This document shows positions 16,363 to 30,217 of a stretch of DNA of 64,000 nt, in pieces; within the stretch, counting starts at the first letter, position 1, and each line of letters begins with the position of its first letter. The translations under genes and the position numbers were made by a program. The DNA is from Rhodococcus opacus B4 (GTDB lineage: Bacteria > Actinomycetota > Actinomycetes > Mycobacteriales > Mycobacteriaceae), in the NCBI RefSeq assembly GCF_000010805.1, contig NC_012522.1, positions 2,790,001-2,854,000 on the forward strand, in the 5' to 3' direction. The notes below the pieces were generated by a model. That model searched no databases and was not told the DNA's origin. It was given only the letters and a program-made list of their open reading frames with translations.

Positions 16363-17262
16363 ATGGAGTTCCGGCAGGCCGAGCACTTTCTCGCCGTCGT
16401 CGAGCACGGTGGTGTCGTCCGCGCCGCCGCCGCCCTCCACCTCGCGCAGCCGTCACTGTCACAGTCCATCCGTGTCCTCGAACGCGAAATGGGTACGCCC
16501 CTTTTCCACCGGGTCGGCCGCGGGTTGGTCCCGACACCTGTCGGCGCTGCGCTGGTAGATCCGGCTCGGCAACTCCTCAGGGATGTGGCCACCGCGCAAG
16601 CCTCCGTTGCCGAACTCTCCGGGCTTCACGGCGGACACGTGGACCTCGGCGCCACCGCGGGCCCGTCCGAATCGCCGCTTCCCGAACTGATCGGCGAACT
16701 CCGGCTCGCCTACCCCACCGTGAGCGTCCGCCTCAGCGAGTTCGAATCCGAGTCGGATGTCGCGCGCGCAGTCCGCGACGGCAGCGTCGAACTGGGTTTC
16801 GGCTATCTCGACACCGCCGACACCAACACCGCATTTCGCCTCGAGTCGCACCAATTGCAAACGGACGAACTGTGTGTCGCGCTCCGCCAGGAGACCGCCG
16901 ACGCCTTGCCCGATCCCCTGCCCTTCGAGTATCTTCCCGAGCTGCCGGTCATCGCCGTCACCAGCGGTGCACTCGGTCGAGTCACCATCGAGGCCGCGTT
17001 GCGACGGGCTTCACGGCGCACGAAACTGGGCGTGGTCACGGCACACCGGCAGGCGGTGGTTCCGCTGGTCGCCGCCGGTGCCGGCATGGCCTGGACCACC
17101 GCCGCCGTCGTCGCCAACTCCGGGGAGTCCGGTGTGGTCCCCCGCGCAATGGAGCCACCGGTGCTCGTCGACCTGGCGATCATGCATCGCCCGGGCGTGC
17201 TGTCGCCGGCTGCACGCGCACTCCTCGAGACGGCTTTACGGTGGCGTGACCGGCAGGCCTGA
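16363..17262 (+). CDS. LysR-family regulator
   Basis: 299 residues from ATG at 16363 (GAGGTGG upstream). DNA-binding part MEFRQAEHFLAVVEHGGVVR with LHLAQPSLSQSIRVLEREMG; effector domain with VVPLVAAGAGMAWTTAAVVA. It is clearly related to its head-to-head neighbour. It ends 18 bp before the convergent end of the fused hydratase/dehydrogenase gene, whose block it may control (inference). The shared upstream region has two GTCCGGAG repeats at 16267 and 16311. Confidence 0.88.
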   Translation: MEFRQAEHFLAVVEHGGVVRAAAALHLAQPSLSQSIRVLEREMGTPLFHRVGRGLVPTPVGAALVDPARQLLRDVATAQASVAELSGLHGGHVDLGATAGPSESPLPELIGELRLAYPTVSVRLSEFESESDVARAVRDGSVELGFGYLDTADTNTAFRLESHQLQTDELCVALRQETADALPDPLPFEYLPELPVIAVTSGALGRVTIEAALRRASRRTKLGVVTAHRQAVVPLVAAGAGMAWTTAAVVANSGESGVVPRAMEPPVLVDLAIMHRPGVLSPAARALLETALRWRDRQA

Positions 17263-17280
17263 GCCCGCCGTACGCCGGTG

Positions 17281-19344
<2,064 letters not shown>

Positions 19345-19431
19345 CGATGTACCTTTCGAGGTGAACGGGTGAATCGAGCCGAGCCGTCGGCTCGACGTGA
19401 ATCCGTCGATCGACGGCGGTGAAGGTCGGGC

Positions 19432-20862
19432 TCACTGTGCTCCGGGTGCGCGTCCGGGGTCCTCGCTGCGCGGCGCCGCATACATTTCGGCGTCCTCGGC
19501 GGCGCCGTCGGCATTGGTCAACGGATCGATCGCCGCTACCCGCGCACGGTCCCGTTCGGGGTCGACGGTCAGGAACATCACCACCGCGCCCACGATCGCC
19601 ACGACACCGAAGATCTGGAAGGCCGTCGTATACCCGTCGACGGGATTGGATGCCGCGTCCACGAGGTAGCCGGTCAGCCAGGGCGCCAGTATTCCGGAGG
19701 TCTGGAACAGCGCGACGAACACGCCCAGGGTCGACGCAACCTGACGCTCCGGGCTGATGTGACTGACGGCGACGAACATCAGGGGGAAGGTCGCCACGCC
19801 GACGCCGTAGCCCGTGACGACCAGAACCACGGCGATCCAGGAACTGGTCGTGTAGGGGATCACGGCCAGGCAGCCACCGCACACGAGCAACGCGCCGGCG
19901 GACACCAGACCGCGCGAGACACGCACCGTCGTACCGCGCCCTGCCAGACGGTCGGTGACGTAAGAGCTCAACAGCATCGCTGCCATACTCGTGACGCTGG
20001 GCAGCGCGAAGAGAAGCCCGGAGTTGACTCTGCTGTAACCGAGCCCCTGCTCGAAATACGACGGAAGCCAGGTGAGGATCACGGCGACCATGCCGTAGAT
20101 GGCGAACATGCCGAGCACGCCGCCCCAGAAGGTGGGCAGCGCCGCGATCCGGAGGATGCTCACCCGCTTCACCGTGTCGGCGTTGCTCGCCTTCGCCCGC
20201 TCGCGGGCCGTGTTCACCGAGTAGGGGCCGTCCTTGCCGACCACCAGCCATACCGCCGCCCAGACCACGCCGACGACCATCATCGTGAAGAACCCCGACT
20301 TCCAGCCGTACGCCGCGACGACAAGCGTGAGCGCGGGAGCCATGAGGATCTTGGCCAGCGACGAGCCGGAGGTGACCACGGCCGAGGGCAGTCCGCGTTT
20401 GCTCTTCGGGAACCACCCGAACACCGCCACGTTCGTGAGCGACGAAGCCGGCCCTTCCGCGGCACCCAGCAGGACCCGGCTGATGATCAGCGCCCCGAAC
20501 GTACCGACCAGCAGAATCGGGATCTGCACCAGCGACCAGAGCAGAGCCATCGCCAGGAGCACCCAGACGATCTTCACCCGATCGGCGATGAACCCTCCCA
20601 GTAGACCGGTCACGACGAACAGAACGTAGAAGAGGCTGCCGAGCAACCCGATGTCGGCGTTCGACAGGCCCAGGTCCTCCGACAGCGGGCGGGCGACGAT
20701 GCCGAGCACCGCCTTGTCGGCGAAGTTCACCGCTTGCAGGATCATCACCAGGAACGTGATGCTCCACGCGGTGCGTGCCGTTCGGGCTTCCACCGGATGG
20801 GTTGCCTCGGTCATTTCAACCTCGGATTTGCCCGCGCGATTCGGGCCGTTGGTGACAGTCAT
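19432..20862 (-). CDS. MFS transporter (carboxylate/anion symporter-like)
   Basis: 476 residues, 12 predicted helices. NFADKAVLGIVARPLSEDLG in the first helix and RVLLGAAEGPASSLTNVAVF in the fourth fit the ACS (anion:cation symporter) branch of the major facilitator superfamily. The polar C-terminus (DPERDRARVAAIDPL...) is cytosolic. The start at 20862 has GGAGATC; a second ATG at 20814 after GAGGTTGAA is possible. It precedes the fused beta-oxidation gene, so it probably imports that pathway's carboxylate substrate. Paralogous to the carrier at 36356. Confidence 0.85.
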   Translation of the reverse strand: MTVTNGPNRAGKSEVEMTEATHPVEARTARTAWSITFLVMILQAVNFADKAVLGIVARPLSEDLGLSNADIGLLGSLFYVLFVVTGLLGGFIADRVKIVWVLLAMALLWSLVQIPILLVGTFGALIISRVLLGAAEGPASSLTNVAVFGWFPKSKRGLPSAVVTSGSSLAKILMAPALTLVVAAYGWKSGFFTMMVVGVVWAAVWLVVGKDGPYSVNTARERAKASNADTVKRVSILRIAALPTFWGGVLGMFAIYGMVAVILTWLPSYFEQGLGYSRVNSGLLFALPSVTSMAAMLLSSYVTDRLAGRGTTVRVSRGLVSAGALLVCGGCLAVIPYTTSSWIAVVLVVTGYGVGVATFPLMFVAVSHISPERQVASTLGVFVALFQTSGILAPWLTGYLVDAASNPVDGYTTAFQIFGVVAIVGAVVMFLTVDPERDRARVAAIDPLTNADGAAEDAEMYAAPRSEDPGRAPGAQ

Positions 20863-21218
20863 GAGGAGATCTCCATCTCAGCGGGTGTGATTGCGCTCAT
20901 GAGAGTCAATTCAAATGGCATGCGTCACAGAGAGCAAAGACTGGCCCCCTATTCCGACAATCGACAGATCATATGCCTGGCAGCATGCCGGATACCCAGC
21001 GAAACAGTCTGCTTGTCAATGCATCTCAACTAATAGGCGTCCCACGGGTTTATTCGCCGCCGGACCGTCACGCGGTCGTCGTGCGTCAACCGCGGCCTGT
21101 CGTCGTACCAGCTCATCGCCTCGCACCTGCTCTCCCATCGATGTCGTCCATTGTGCCCGCTGTGCGGCGGACGGGATACGCATGGATCTGCGGCTGGACG
21201 CACATGCCGGGTGACCGG
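20863..21218. other. 356-bp intergenic region, promoter for the MFS-FadB block
   Basis: No coding potential recognised. On the minus strand a sigma-70-like pair TTGACA (21019-21014) and GTATCC (20995-20990), 18 nt apart, could drive the MFS gene, about 128 bp away. No strong hairpin was seen after the upstream dehydrogenase gene. Confidence 0.3.
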
Positions 21219-23528
21219 CTACCGGGGCAACCCCAGGACGCGCTCGCCGATGATATTTCGTTGAATCTGGTTCGAACCGCGGGCAATCCGGCGCCCCCGG
21301 CTCTCGACGAAGACACGCTGCAGCGCATCGAGCCGGTAGCCGTCGCCGTCGGGACGGATCAGCGCGGACGCTCCGAGGAGTTCGAGGGCCGCCGAACCGA
21401 AGATGCAGTGATACTCCGACCAGTTGATCTTGTCGATCGCCAGCAATTCGTCCACAGATTGCCCCGCCGCGACTCGGGCACCGATCACGGAACCGACCGC
21501 GCGCATCAGCTCGACTTCGATCGCCAGTTCCGCCAGCCTCTGCCGGACGACCGCATCGTCCAGCCGACCACCTTTCTCGAGTCTCTCCACCAGCACGCCG
21601 AGTTCGTGGCGATATCCGACGTACTGCGTCGCCGCCTGGCCCGCCCGTTCGGCGCCCAGTGTCGTCATCGCAACCTTCCAGCCGTTGCCCAGGCCGCCCA
21701 CGACATTGTTCAGCGGGGCGCGGGCGTCGGCGATCCGTTCCTGCGCGAACCCGCTGTCGCCCGACGGCCGTCTGATGGGATCCACGTCGATGCCGTTGTC
21801 CGTCATGGGAACGAGTACGTAGGAGATGCCCCGGTGCCTCGGCGCCTCCCGATCGGTGCGACACAGCAGGAACATCATGTTTGCCTGGTCGCCGTAGCTG
21901 GTCCAGATCTTCTCGCCGGTGATCCTCAGCTCGTCGCCGACCACGGTTCCGGCGGTGCGGAGCGAGGCCAGGTCGGATCCACATTCGGGTTCGGAGAATC
22001 CCTGGCACCAGGTGTCCTGCCCCGACAGAATGCGCGGCAGGAACCGCCGCTTCTGATCCTCTGTTCCGTGCTCCAGCAACGCGGGCGCGAGCAGGCTCTC
22101 ACCCATCCCGAGATGCGGGCGCCGGAGGCGCGCGCGGGCGAACTCCTCCTCCACGACCAGGTTCTCGACCGGCCCCAGGCCCCGGCCGCCGTACTCCACC
22201 GGCCACGACAGGCACAGCCAACGGCCTTCGCGCGACAGATCGATCCAGCGCTTCTCCGCATCGGAATCCTGGTGGCCGAACGGTTCCTGGGCGTATTCGA
22301 GAGGCATTCCCTCGGCGTGATGCTCGGCGAGCCAGGCCCGAACCTCGGCCCGCAACTCCGCGAGTGGTGCGGGCTCGTCGGTACGGGCCGGCGCCTCGGC
22401 CCCGGAGCGGATCGCCGCCAGGACTCCGTCGAGCAGACGCTCGCGGTGCCAGGTCGACGGCCCGAACATGAGTTGATCCGTCTTCGCGCGTTTGAGATGC
22501 AGGTGCGCCTCGTGTTCCCAGGTGAAGCCGATCGCGCCGTGCAGTTGAATGGATTCTCCGGCGACCTGCAGGTAGCGCTCACTCCCCGCGACGGACAGCA
22601 GGCTCACGAGCGCCGGCAACTCGGGCGCCTGAGTATCGGCGGCGTGCGCGGCGACATCGACCGCAGCGGCAATCGGTTCGAGCGCACGGATCAGGTCGGC
22701 CAGTCCGTGTTTGACCGCTTGGTTCGCGCCGATCAGACGGCCGAACTGGCTACGCGTCTTCGCATAGTCGGTGGTCAGCTGGATGCACCGGCGCGCTCCG
22801 CCGACCCTCTCGGCGGCCTGCACGACCAGCGCCTTGTCGAGTGCCGCGGACAGCGCCACCGATGCGTCGGTGGCACTGCTGATCCGGTGCGCCTCGGCGC
22901 CGTCGAACGTGATGGTCGTGAGCGGGCGGGTCAGATCCAGGACCGGCTGTCGTTCCCGCCGGACGCCCGGATCCGCAGGATCCACCAGGAAGACGCCGAT
23001 CCCGTCCTCGGTCCGTGCCGCCACCACGACGGTGTCCGCGCAATGGCCGAAGAGCACATGGTGGGCTCGACCGTCCACACGCCAACCGGCGCCATCCCGG
23101 TGAGCCCGCACCGGCTCCGAGCCCTCGGTCCACCACCCGTCGGCGTCCGCGAACGCCAGGCAGCCGACCCGAGCACCCGAGGCGAGGCCGGGCAGAAGCT
23201 CACTGCGCCACTGCTCCTGGGCGCAGTCCGCGATTGCCAGCGTGGCCAGTACGGAACTGGAGAAGAAGGGACTGCACGCCGCGAAACGCCCGAATTCCTC
23301 GGCCACGACAACGAGATCGCCGATGCCCGCGCCCGAACCTCCGAACTCCTCGTCGACAAGCATGCCTTGCAGTTCGAGCTGCTCCGCCATCGTCGCCCAC
23401 ATCTCGGGCCGGTATCCGAGTTCGGTCTCCTGGACGGCCAGCACCTCGGCGGGTTCACTGGTCTCGGTGAGAAACTCCCGAATCGCATCGCGGAGCGCGC
23501 GATGTTCCGCAGTAGTGGTCAATCCCAT
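21219..23528 (-). CDS. double-domain (fused) acyl-CoA dehydrogenase
   Basis: 769 residues from ATG at 23528 (GGAGAAGACG upstream). Two complete acyl-CoA dehydrogenase-like halves are joined. The first half (about 1-370) includes ELQGMLVDEEFGGSGAGIGD and YAKTRSQFGRLIGANQAVKH and ends in LHGAIGFTWEHEAHLHLKRA; it has a degenerate FAD region. The second half (about 385-769) includes QGFSEPECGSDLASLRTAGT and ITGEKIWTSYGDQANMM and ends ARGSNQIQRNIIGERVLGL. This matches the FadE34-like architecture, in which the halves mimic the alpha/beta pair of steroid-side-chain dehydrogenases. The second half probably holds FAD. A bulky or branched substrate is plausible. Confidence 0.82.
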   Translation of the reverse strand: MGLTTTAEHRALRDAIREFLTETSEPAEVLAVQETELGYRPEMWATMAEQLELQGMLVDEEFGGSGAGIGDLVVVAEEFGRFAACSPFFSSSVLATLAIADCAQEQWRSELLPGLASGARVGCLAFADADGWWTEGSEPVRAHRDGAGWRVDGRAHHVLFGHCADTVVVAARTEDGIGVFLVDPADPGVRRERQPVLDLTRPLTTITFDGAEAHRISSATDASVALSAALDKALVVQAAERVGGARRCIQLTTDYAKTRSQFGRLIGANQAVKHGLADLIRALEPIAAAVDVAAHAADTQAPELPALVSLLSVAGSERYLQVAGESIQLHGAIGFTWEHEAHLHLKRAKTDQLMFGPSTWHRERLLDGVLAAIRSGAEAPARTDEPAPLAELRAEVRAWLAEHHAEGMPLEYAQEPFGHQDSDAEKRWIDLSREGRWLCLSWPVEYGGRGLGPVENLVVEEEFARARLRRPHLGMGESLLAPALLEHGTEDQKRRFLPRILSGQDTWCQGFSEPECGSDLASLRTAGTVVGDELRITGEKIWTSYGDQANMMFLLCRTDREAPRHRGISYVLVPMTDNGIDVDPIRRPSGDSGFAQERIADARAPLNNVVGGLGNGWKVAMTTLGAERAGQAATQYVGYRHELGVLVERLEKGGRLDDAVVRQRLAELAIEVELMRAVGSVIGARVAAGQSVDELLAIDKINWSEYHCIFGSAALELLGASALIRPDGDGYRLDALQRVFVESRGRRIARGSNQIQRNIIGERVLGLPR

Positions 23529-23568
23529 ATCGTCTTCTCCTTGCAGTTTTCGTTGTAGCGCAGCATCT

Positions 23569-24558
23569 TCACGCTTCGGGAATCTGTACGACCAGTCGCC
23601 CGACCACCGTTCGGTCCCCGAGTTCGCGAACCGCTTTCGGGACAGCGTCGAAGTCGACCGTGTCCACCAGCGGGGACACCAGTCCGCGCGAATGGAAATC
23701 GCACAGCGCATCGTGTACTTCGCGGACGTAGACCGGATCGTCCCGGAAGGGACGGGTGCGGAATCCGACCACCGAATAGTTCTTCAGCAAAGCATGATTG
23801 ACCGAGAACTGGGGAATGGTGCCGCCGGCGAAGCCGACCACGAGGAGCCTGCCCTCGACGGCGATGCACCGGCGGGATCGGTCGAACACGTCTCCACCCA
23901 CCGAGTCGTAGATCACGTCGGCACCCCGTCCGCCGGTCAGGGTCTTCACGGCAGCGACGAAATCTTCCTCCCGGTGGTCGATGACCTCGTCCGCGCCGAG
24001 CCTGCGGCACACCTCGGCCTTGGCGCGGCCGCCCGCGACGGCGATCACCCGCGCCCCGACCGCCTTACCCAACTGCACAGCGGCGCTGCCGATCCCACCC
24101 GACGCTCCGTGGACCAGCAACGTCTCGCCGCTGCGCAGCCCGGCTCGACGGAACAGCGCCATGTACGAAGTCTGGTAGGCGACGAAGAATGCCGCTGCCT
24201 GCTCGAGCGGCATCCCGTCCGGCGCCGGGAGTATCCGATCCACCGGAACCACGAGCCGGTCGGCCAGCGTGCCGCCGACGGTCGCCCCGGCCGTGACGAT
24301 CACGCGGTCGCCCACGTCGACACCGTCCACATCCGGACCGATCTCGACGACGGTACCCGCCGCTTCACCACCGATGGTGAAGGGCAACTCCGGTTTGTCG
24401 TGGTAATCGCCGCGGCACAGCAACAGGTCGGGAAATCCCAACGCGGCAGCACTGACCCGAACCGCGACCTCACCGGGCGCGGGCACCCGGTCGGGTGACT
24501 CGACGAGTTCGAGGGCGTCCTCGGGTTGCCCCAGCCGGGTGATCTGCCATGCACGCAT
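23569..24558 (-). CDS. zinc-independent NADPH:quinone oxidoreductase-like (MDR family)
   Basis: 329 residues from ATG at 24558 (AGGAG upstream). GroES-like fold at the N-terminus (APGEVAVRVSAAALGFPDLL, GGEAAGTVVEIGPDVDGVDV) and a Rossmann domain with LLVHGASGGIGSAAVQLGKA. No structural-zinc Cys cluster, as in quinone oxidoreductase or enoyl reductase members. The 40-bp gap to the fused dehydrogenase gene suggests one operon. It may reduce an enoyl intermediate or a quinone; the substrate is unknown. Confidence 0.82.
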   Translation of the reverse strand: MRAWQITRLGQPEDALELVESPDRVPAPGEVAVRVSAAALGFPDLLLCRGDYHDKPELPFTIGGEAAGTVVEIGPDVDGVDVGDRVIVTAGATVGGTLADRLVVPVDRILPAPDGMPLEQAAAFFVAYQTSYMALFRRAGLRSGETLLVHGASGGIGSAAVQLGKAVGARVIAVAGGRAKAEVCRRLGADEVIDHREEDFVAAVKTLTGGRGADVIYDSVGGDVFDRSRRCIAVEGRLLVVGFAGGTIPQFSVNHALLKNYSVVGFRTRPFRDDPVYVREVHDALCDFHSRGLVSPLVDTVDFDAVPKAVRELGDRTVVGRLVVQIPEA

Positions 24559-24701
24559 CTGTACTCCTGTGACGACGGAAGTGGTGAGATAGTCCACCAA
24601 TTCAAGAGGAGTCGACCGAGTACTGTCCAAGACGCCTTGTCGTACGCTGGAATAGGCCGCGACGATGGGACCCTGGAGATTCCGCCCGGAGAGCCGAGCG
24701 A

Positions 24702-26255
24702 TCAGAGCAGCGGTGGAATCACGGCCTCGATGAGGTGCGGTCCCGGCGCGGCGAGCGCGGCAGCGAATTGCTCCGCCAATTCCCCTGCGGTGGTGGCACG
24801 CGAGGCCGGAACGCCGAGACCTTCGGCGATCTTGACGTAGTCCATGTTCGGAGCAGACAGATCGAGCATCGAATTCGCGGCGGCGCCTGCGCCTTCCGCT
24901 CCGACCCGTTCCAGCTCCATCCGCAGGATGGCGTACGCGCGATTGTTCAGCAGGACCGTGGTGACGTCGAGTTGCTCGCGTGCCTGCGTCCACAATGCGC
25001 TGATCGTGTACATCGCGCTTCCGTCGGCCTGCAGATCGACCACCGGACGGTGCGGTGCCGCGACCGCGGCACCGGTGGCCACGGGGATTCCCTGCCCGAT
25101 CGCGCCGCCGGTCAGCATCAGCACGTCGTGTCGTGGTGCACCGGACAGTGCCGCCGCGAGGCCGACACCGGAGGTGTTCGATTCATCCGAGATGATCGCG
25201 TGGTCCGGGAGCAGCGCGCCGATCACGTCAGCCCAGTTCCGGACGGTCAGCGGACCACTCGGCAGCGGCGGGCGAAGCGGCGGACACACGGTCGGCTCCA
25301 CTCCCGGCGCAACCACATCGGCAACCGCCTCCAGCGCAGCCGTCACGTCGTCCCCGATCTCCGCGAGGGTCGTGACCGCGACACCGTCAGGTACCAGGTC
25401 ACCCGCCCGGCCCGGATATGCGAAGAACGAGACCGGGGACACGGCGCCGGCCAGGATCAGGCGGGCAGCGCCCTGGAGTTGCAATGTGGCCTGCTCGGCG
25501 AGGTATCCCAGCCTGTCGAACGCCGGCAGTCCGGCCCCTCGCTCGAGTCGGGCCGGGAACGTCTCGACCAAGATCTGCGCGCCTGTTGCATCCGCGATCC
25601 TGGCGGCGGCCCGTAGCCCACGCGCGCGGCACGCCTCGCCACCGAGCAGAATCGTGGTGTGCCCGTCCGCACCGACGTCCGCCGCTACTGCGCGCACCGT
25701 CTCGGGCGCGACAGTCGAACGCGCAACAGGCGTCCCCGGCGGGGCCGGTACACCACCCTCTCCCCACGACACGTCGGCGGGCAGGATCAGCGTCGCACAA
25801 CGCCCCGGTGAATCCATCGACGCGGCAACGGCATCTGCCGCGTCCTTGCCCGCAGATGCGGTGTCGACCACCCGGCGCGACCAGCCTTCGAGCCAGCCTG
25901 CGAGTGCGTCGATGTCGGATTCGAGGGGAGCGTCGAGCCGATGGTGGTACGTGGCGTGGTCGCCGACGACGTTCACCACGGGCGTGTGTGCGCGCCGCGC
26001 GTTGTGCAGGTTCGCCAGCCCGTTGGCCATGCCGGGCCCGAGGTGCAGCAGCGTCGCCGCGGGCTTGCCCGCGATGCGCGCATAACCGTCCGCGGCGCCC
26101 GTCACGGCGCCTTCGAATAGCCCCAGGATGCCGCGCATCGCGGGAACCGAATCGAGTGCGGCCACGAAATGCATCTCGGAGGTGCCCGGGTTGCCGAAAC
26201 ACACCTCCACGCCGGAGTCGACGAGGGTGCGGATCACCGACTGTGCACCATTCAC
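24702..26255 (-). CDS. thiamine diphosphate-dependent enzyme (acetolactate synthase/benzoylformate decarboxylase-like)
   Basis: 517 residues from GTG at 26255 (AAAGGTGG upstream). Three-domain ThDP fold: the N-terminal PYR domain has the cofactor-activating Glu in LGLFEGAVTGAADGYARIAG; a central domain lies at about 190-330; the C-terminal PP domain has QADGSAMYTISALWTQAREQ and LLNNRAYAI as the Mg/ThDP motif. Usually annotated as an acetolactate synthase large subunit, but no small subunit is nearby, so a 2-oxoacid decarboxylase or 2-hydroxyacyl lyase role within this acyl-CoA island is equally possible. Confidence 0.8.
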   Translation of the reverse strand: MNGAQSVIRTLVDSGVEVCFGNPGTSEMHFVAALDSVPAMRGILGLFEGAVTGAADGYARIAGKPAATLLHLGPGMANGLANLHNARRAHTPVVNVVGDHATYHHRLDAPLESDIDALAGWLEGWSRRVVDTASAGKDAADAVAASMDSPGRCATLILPADVSWGEGGVPAPPGTPVARSTVAPETVRAVAADVGADGHTTILLGGEACRARGLRAAARIADATGAQILVETFPARLERGAGLPAFDRLGYLAEQATLQLQGAARLILAGAVSPVSFFAYPGRAGDLVPDGVAVTTLAEIGDDVTAALEAVADVVAPGVEPTVCPPLRPPLPSGPLTVRNWADVIGALLPDHAIISDESNTSGVGLAAALSGAPRHDVLMLTGGAIGQGIPVATGAAVAAPHRPVVDLQADGSAMYTISALWTQAREQLDVTTVLLNNRAYAILRMELERVGAEGAGAAANSMLDLSAPNMDYVKIAEGLGVPASRATTAGELAEQFAAALAAPGPHLIEAVIPPLL

Positions 26256-26298
26256 TTTCTGGCCACCTTTCGTCGACGCCAACCACCCTCGTCGGCAT

Positions 26299-27036
26299 TC
26301 ACTTTCGCAAAAATCCGGCGAAAGCCGCCTGCGCTTCCTCGGATTGCCGCCGCCTCCCGAAGTGTACGGCTTCGACGTCCAAAGTTTCGAGCACCGCATC
26401 ACGGATCGGACGACGCAGCAGCATCTTCGTCACCTCCACCGATTCGGCGGGGGCCGCGGCGAGTCGGGACGCCCTCTCGAGCGCGACCTCGAGGGCGTCG
26501 CCGTCCGGAACGACACGGTTGATCAGCCCCGCTTCCGCCGCGTCGTCGGCGTCGAACTGGTCGCCCAGCATCAGCAACTCGGTAGCACGTTTCAGTCCCG
26601 CCACCTGCGGAAGCAGGTAGCTCGACCCGCCCTCGGGGCACAGTCCCAACGGAACGAAGGGGACCCGGAAGCGGGTGGCCCGGCCGGCGAAGGCGAAATC
26701 GCAGTGCAGCAGCATCGTCGTCCCGATGCCGATCGCGAATCCCTCGACCGCGGCGATGATCGGCTTCCGCGCGCACACCAGTGCGCGGAGCAGTACCATT
26801 CCCGCGCCGGCTCCCTCGGTCCGGTACTCCTGGAAGTTCGCGATGTCGTTTCCACTCGTGAAGACGCCAGCGGCCCCGGTGACGACCGATACGCGCACCT
26901 CGGGGTCCTCGTCGGCATCGGCGATTGCTGTCGCGAGCGCCTCGTAGTCGGCGGCATCGAGCGCATTGCGGCGTTGCGGGCGGTCCATCGTCAGCAACCG
27001 GACACCCTCGTGAACGGTCTCGATTCGAATAGTCAT
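26299..27036 (-). CDS. enoyl-CoA hydratase/isomerase
   Basis: 245 residues from ATG at 27036 (AAGG upstream). Crotonase fold: DRPQRRNALDAADYEALATA, FTSGNDIANF (first oxyanion-hole strand), EGFAIGIGTTMLLHCDFAFA, then RVPFVPLGLCPEGGSSYLLP. The acid/base Glu expected in the last motif is present (CPEGGSS), while the other Glu position is not obvious, so isomerase or hydratase cannot be separated. The upstream hydratase lies 70 bp away on the same strand. Confidence 0.85.
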   Translation of the reverse strand: MTIRIETVHEGVRLLTMDRPQRRNALDAADYEALATAIADADEDPEVRVSVVTGAAGVFTSGNDIANFQEYRTEGAGAGMVLLRALVCARKPIIAAVEGFAIGIGTTMLLHCDFAFAGRATRFRVPFVPLGLCPEGGSSYLLPQVAGLKRATELLMLGDQFDADDAAEAGLINRVVPDGDALEVALERASRLAAAPAESVEVTKMLLRRPIRDAVLETLDVEAVHFGRRRQSEEAQAAFAGFLRK

Positions 27037-27106
27037 GTGTACCTTCGTGTCGTGCGGCACGGGGGCCGGCTCTGGTGTGGGGTGGTGGAGTGCGCCGGTG
27101 TAGTAC

Positions 27107-27769
27107 TCACACGTTCAGGCGGTCGTGCGCGAGAATCGCTTGTTTCATGGCGATTCCACCGCCGTCGGGGTAGGACGCCATCTTCTCCGCGAGTTCCGTC
27201 GCCCTGGCGAGAACCTTCTCGTCCGGCTCCATGGCGTATGCGAATCCGCGGTGCAATAGGTCGGGGCCGTACTGACGCTCACACGCCAACGTCAGATGCA
27301 GGGCCTGGTTCACGTCGTACTTCGCAAGCAACCATCGCACGTTGTTCGGAGCCGCGACACCCATCTCCGCCTCACCGACCAGGAGGAAGGACTTCTCCCC
27401 CACCACCAGCACGTCGCAGGCCAGCGCGATCGCCGCAGCCCCGTTGACCGCGGCCCTTTCCAGTGCCCCGACCAGAGGCTTCCCGAATGCCGCCAGGCGG
27501 GCGTGAAGCTCGGCGATCGCCGCGGAGATCGCAGGCTCGCCCGGGCGGACCTCGGCGAGATCCAACCCGGAGCTGAAGCATCCGCCTGCGCCGTGCAGGA
27601 GCACCGCCGTGACCGTGTCGTCCTCCTGTGCGTTGCCGAGAGCACTCGCGAGCTGTGTCACCATCGGGATCGTCAGGGCATTCTTCCGCTCCGGCCGGTT
27701 CAATACGATGTCCATGCGCCCACTCTCGTGGCGTCGGACGAGTACGACGTCGTCATCACGGTTGGTCAC
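27107..27769 (-). CDS. short enoyl-CoA hydratase/isomerase-family protein
   Basis: 220 residues, about 30 shorter than usual crotonases. Motifs: NRPERKNALTIPMVTQLASA, GAGGCFSSGLDLAEVRPG, ERAAVNGAAAIALACDVLVV and VGEAEMGVAAPNNVRWLLAK. The second oxyanion Gly motif (normally GxxxGGG) is VNGAAAI, and the C-terminal helices are reduced. Divergent from typical hydratases; a different CoA-ester reaction is possible. The hairpin at 27978-28016 separates it from the upstream nitronate-monooxygenase-like gene. Confidence 0.75.
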   Translation of the reverse strand: MTNRDDDVVLVRRHESGRMDIVLNRPERKNALTIPMVTQLASALGNAQEDDTVTAVLLHGAGGCFSSGLDLAEVRPGEPAISAAIAELHARLAAFGKPLVGALERAAVNGAAAIALACDVLVVGEKSFLLVGEAEMGVAAPNNVRWLLAKYDVNQALHLTLACERQYGPDLLHRGFAYAMEPDEKVLARATELAEKMASYPDGGGIAMKQAILAHDRLNV

Positions 27770-27977
27770 AACGACCTCCTATCTCCTCCGCCAGGCAGAC
27801 GGTGCCCTCCAATGGAGATGATGCGCTCATAGAATTCCTTCCAGGTCGGTGCCTGCTGCGCCGTCGGCCCAGGGCCTGTGGTCGTGTTCGATCATCGCCT
27901 CGCTGCTCGGCCGGGACAACGACGAAGGCACAATGCGTTCCTCAGGTAATCGTGGTGGCAGGTGACCAACCCGCACT

Positions 27978-28016
27978 GACGCTGCCGGGAGCAGCATGGC
28001 TCCTCCCGGCAGCGTC
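27978..28016 (-). terminator. perfect 14-bp stem-loop after the nitronate monooxygenase-like gene
   Basis: GACGCTGCCGGGAG (27978-27991) and CTCCCGGCAGCGTC (28003-28016) with an 11-nt loop, 19 bp past the stop of the upstream minus-strand gene. No T run, as common in high-GC actinobacteria. Confidence 0.65.
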
Positions 28017-28034
28017 GTGCGAAGTGGCCCTCGA

Positions 28035-30187
<2,153 letters not shown>

Positions 30188-30217
30188 ATCGAAATATCCT
30201 TCTGTTCGGTAAATCGT

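Noticed and set aside
24702-26255. Biosynthetic acetolactate synthase (ilvB)
   Set aside because: No ilvN small subunit or ilvC nearby, and the gene sits within an acyl-CoA catabolic run.
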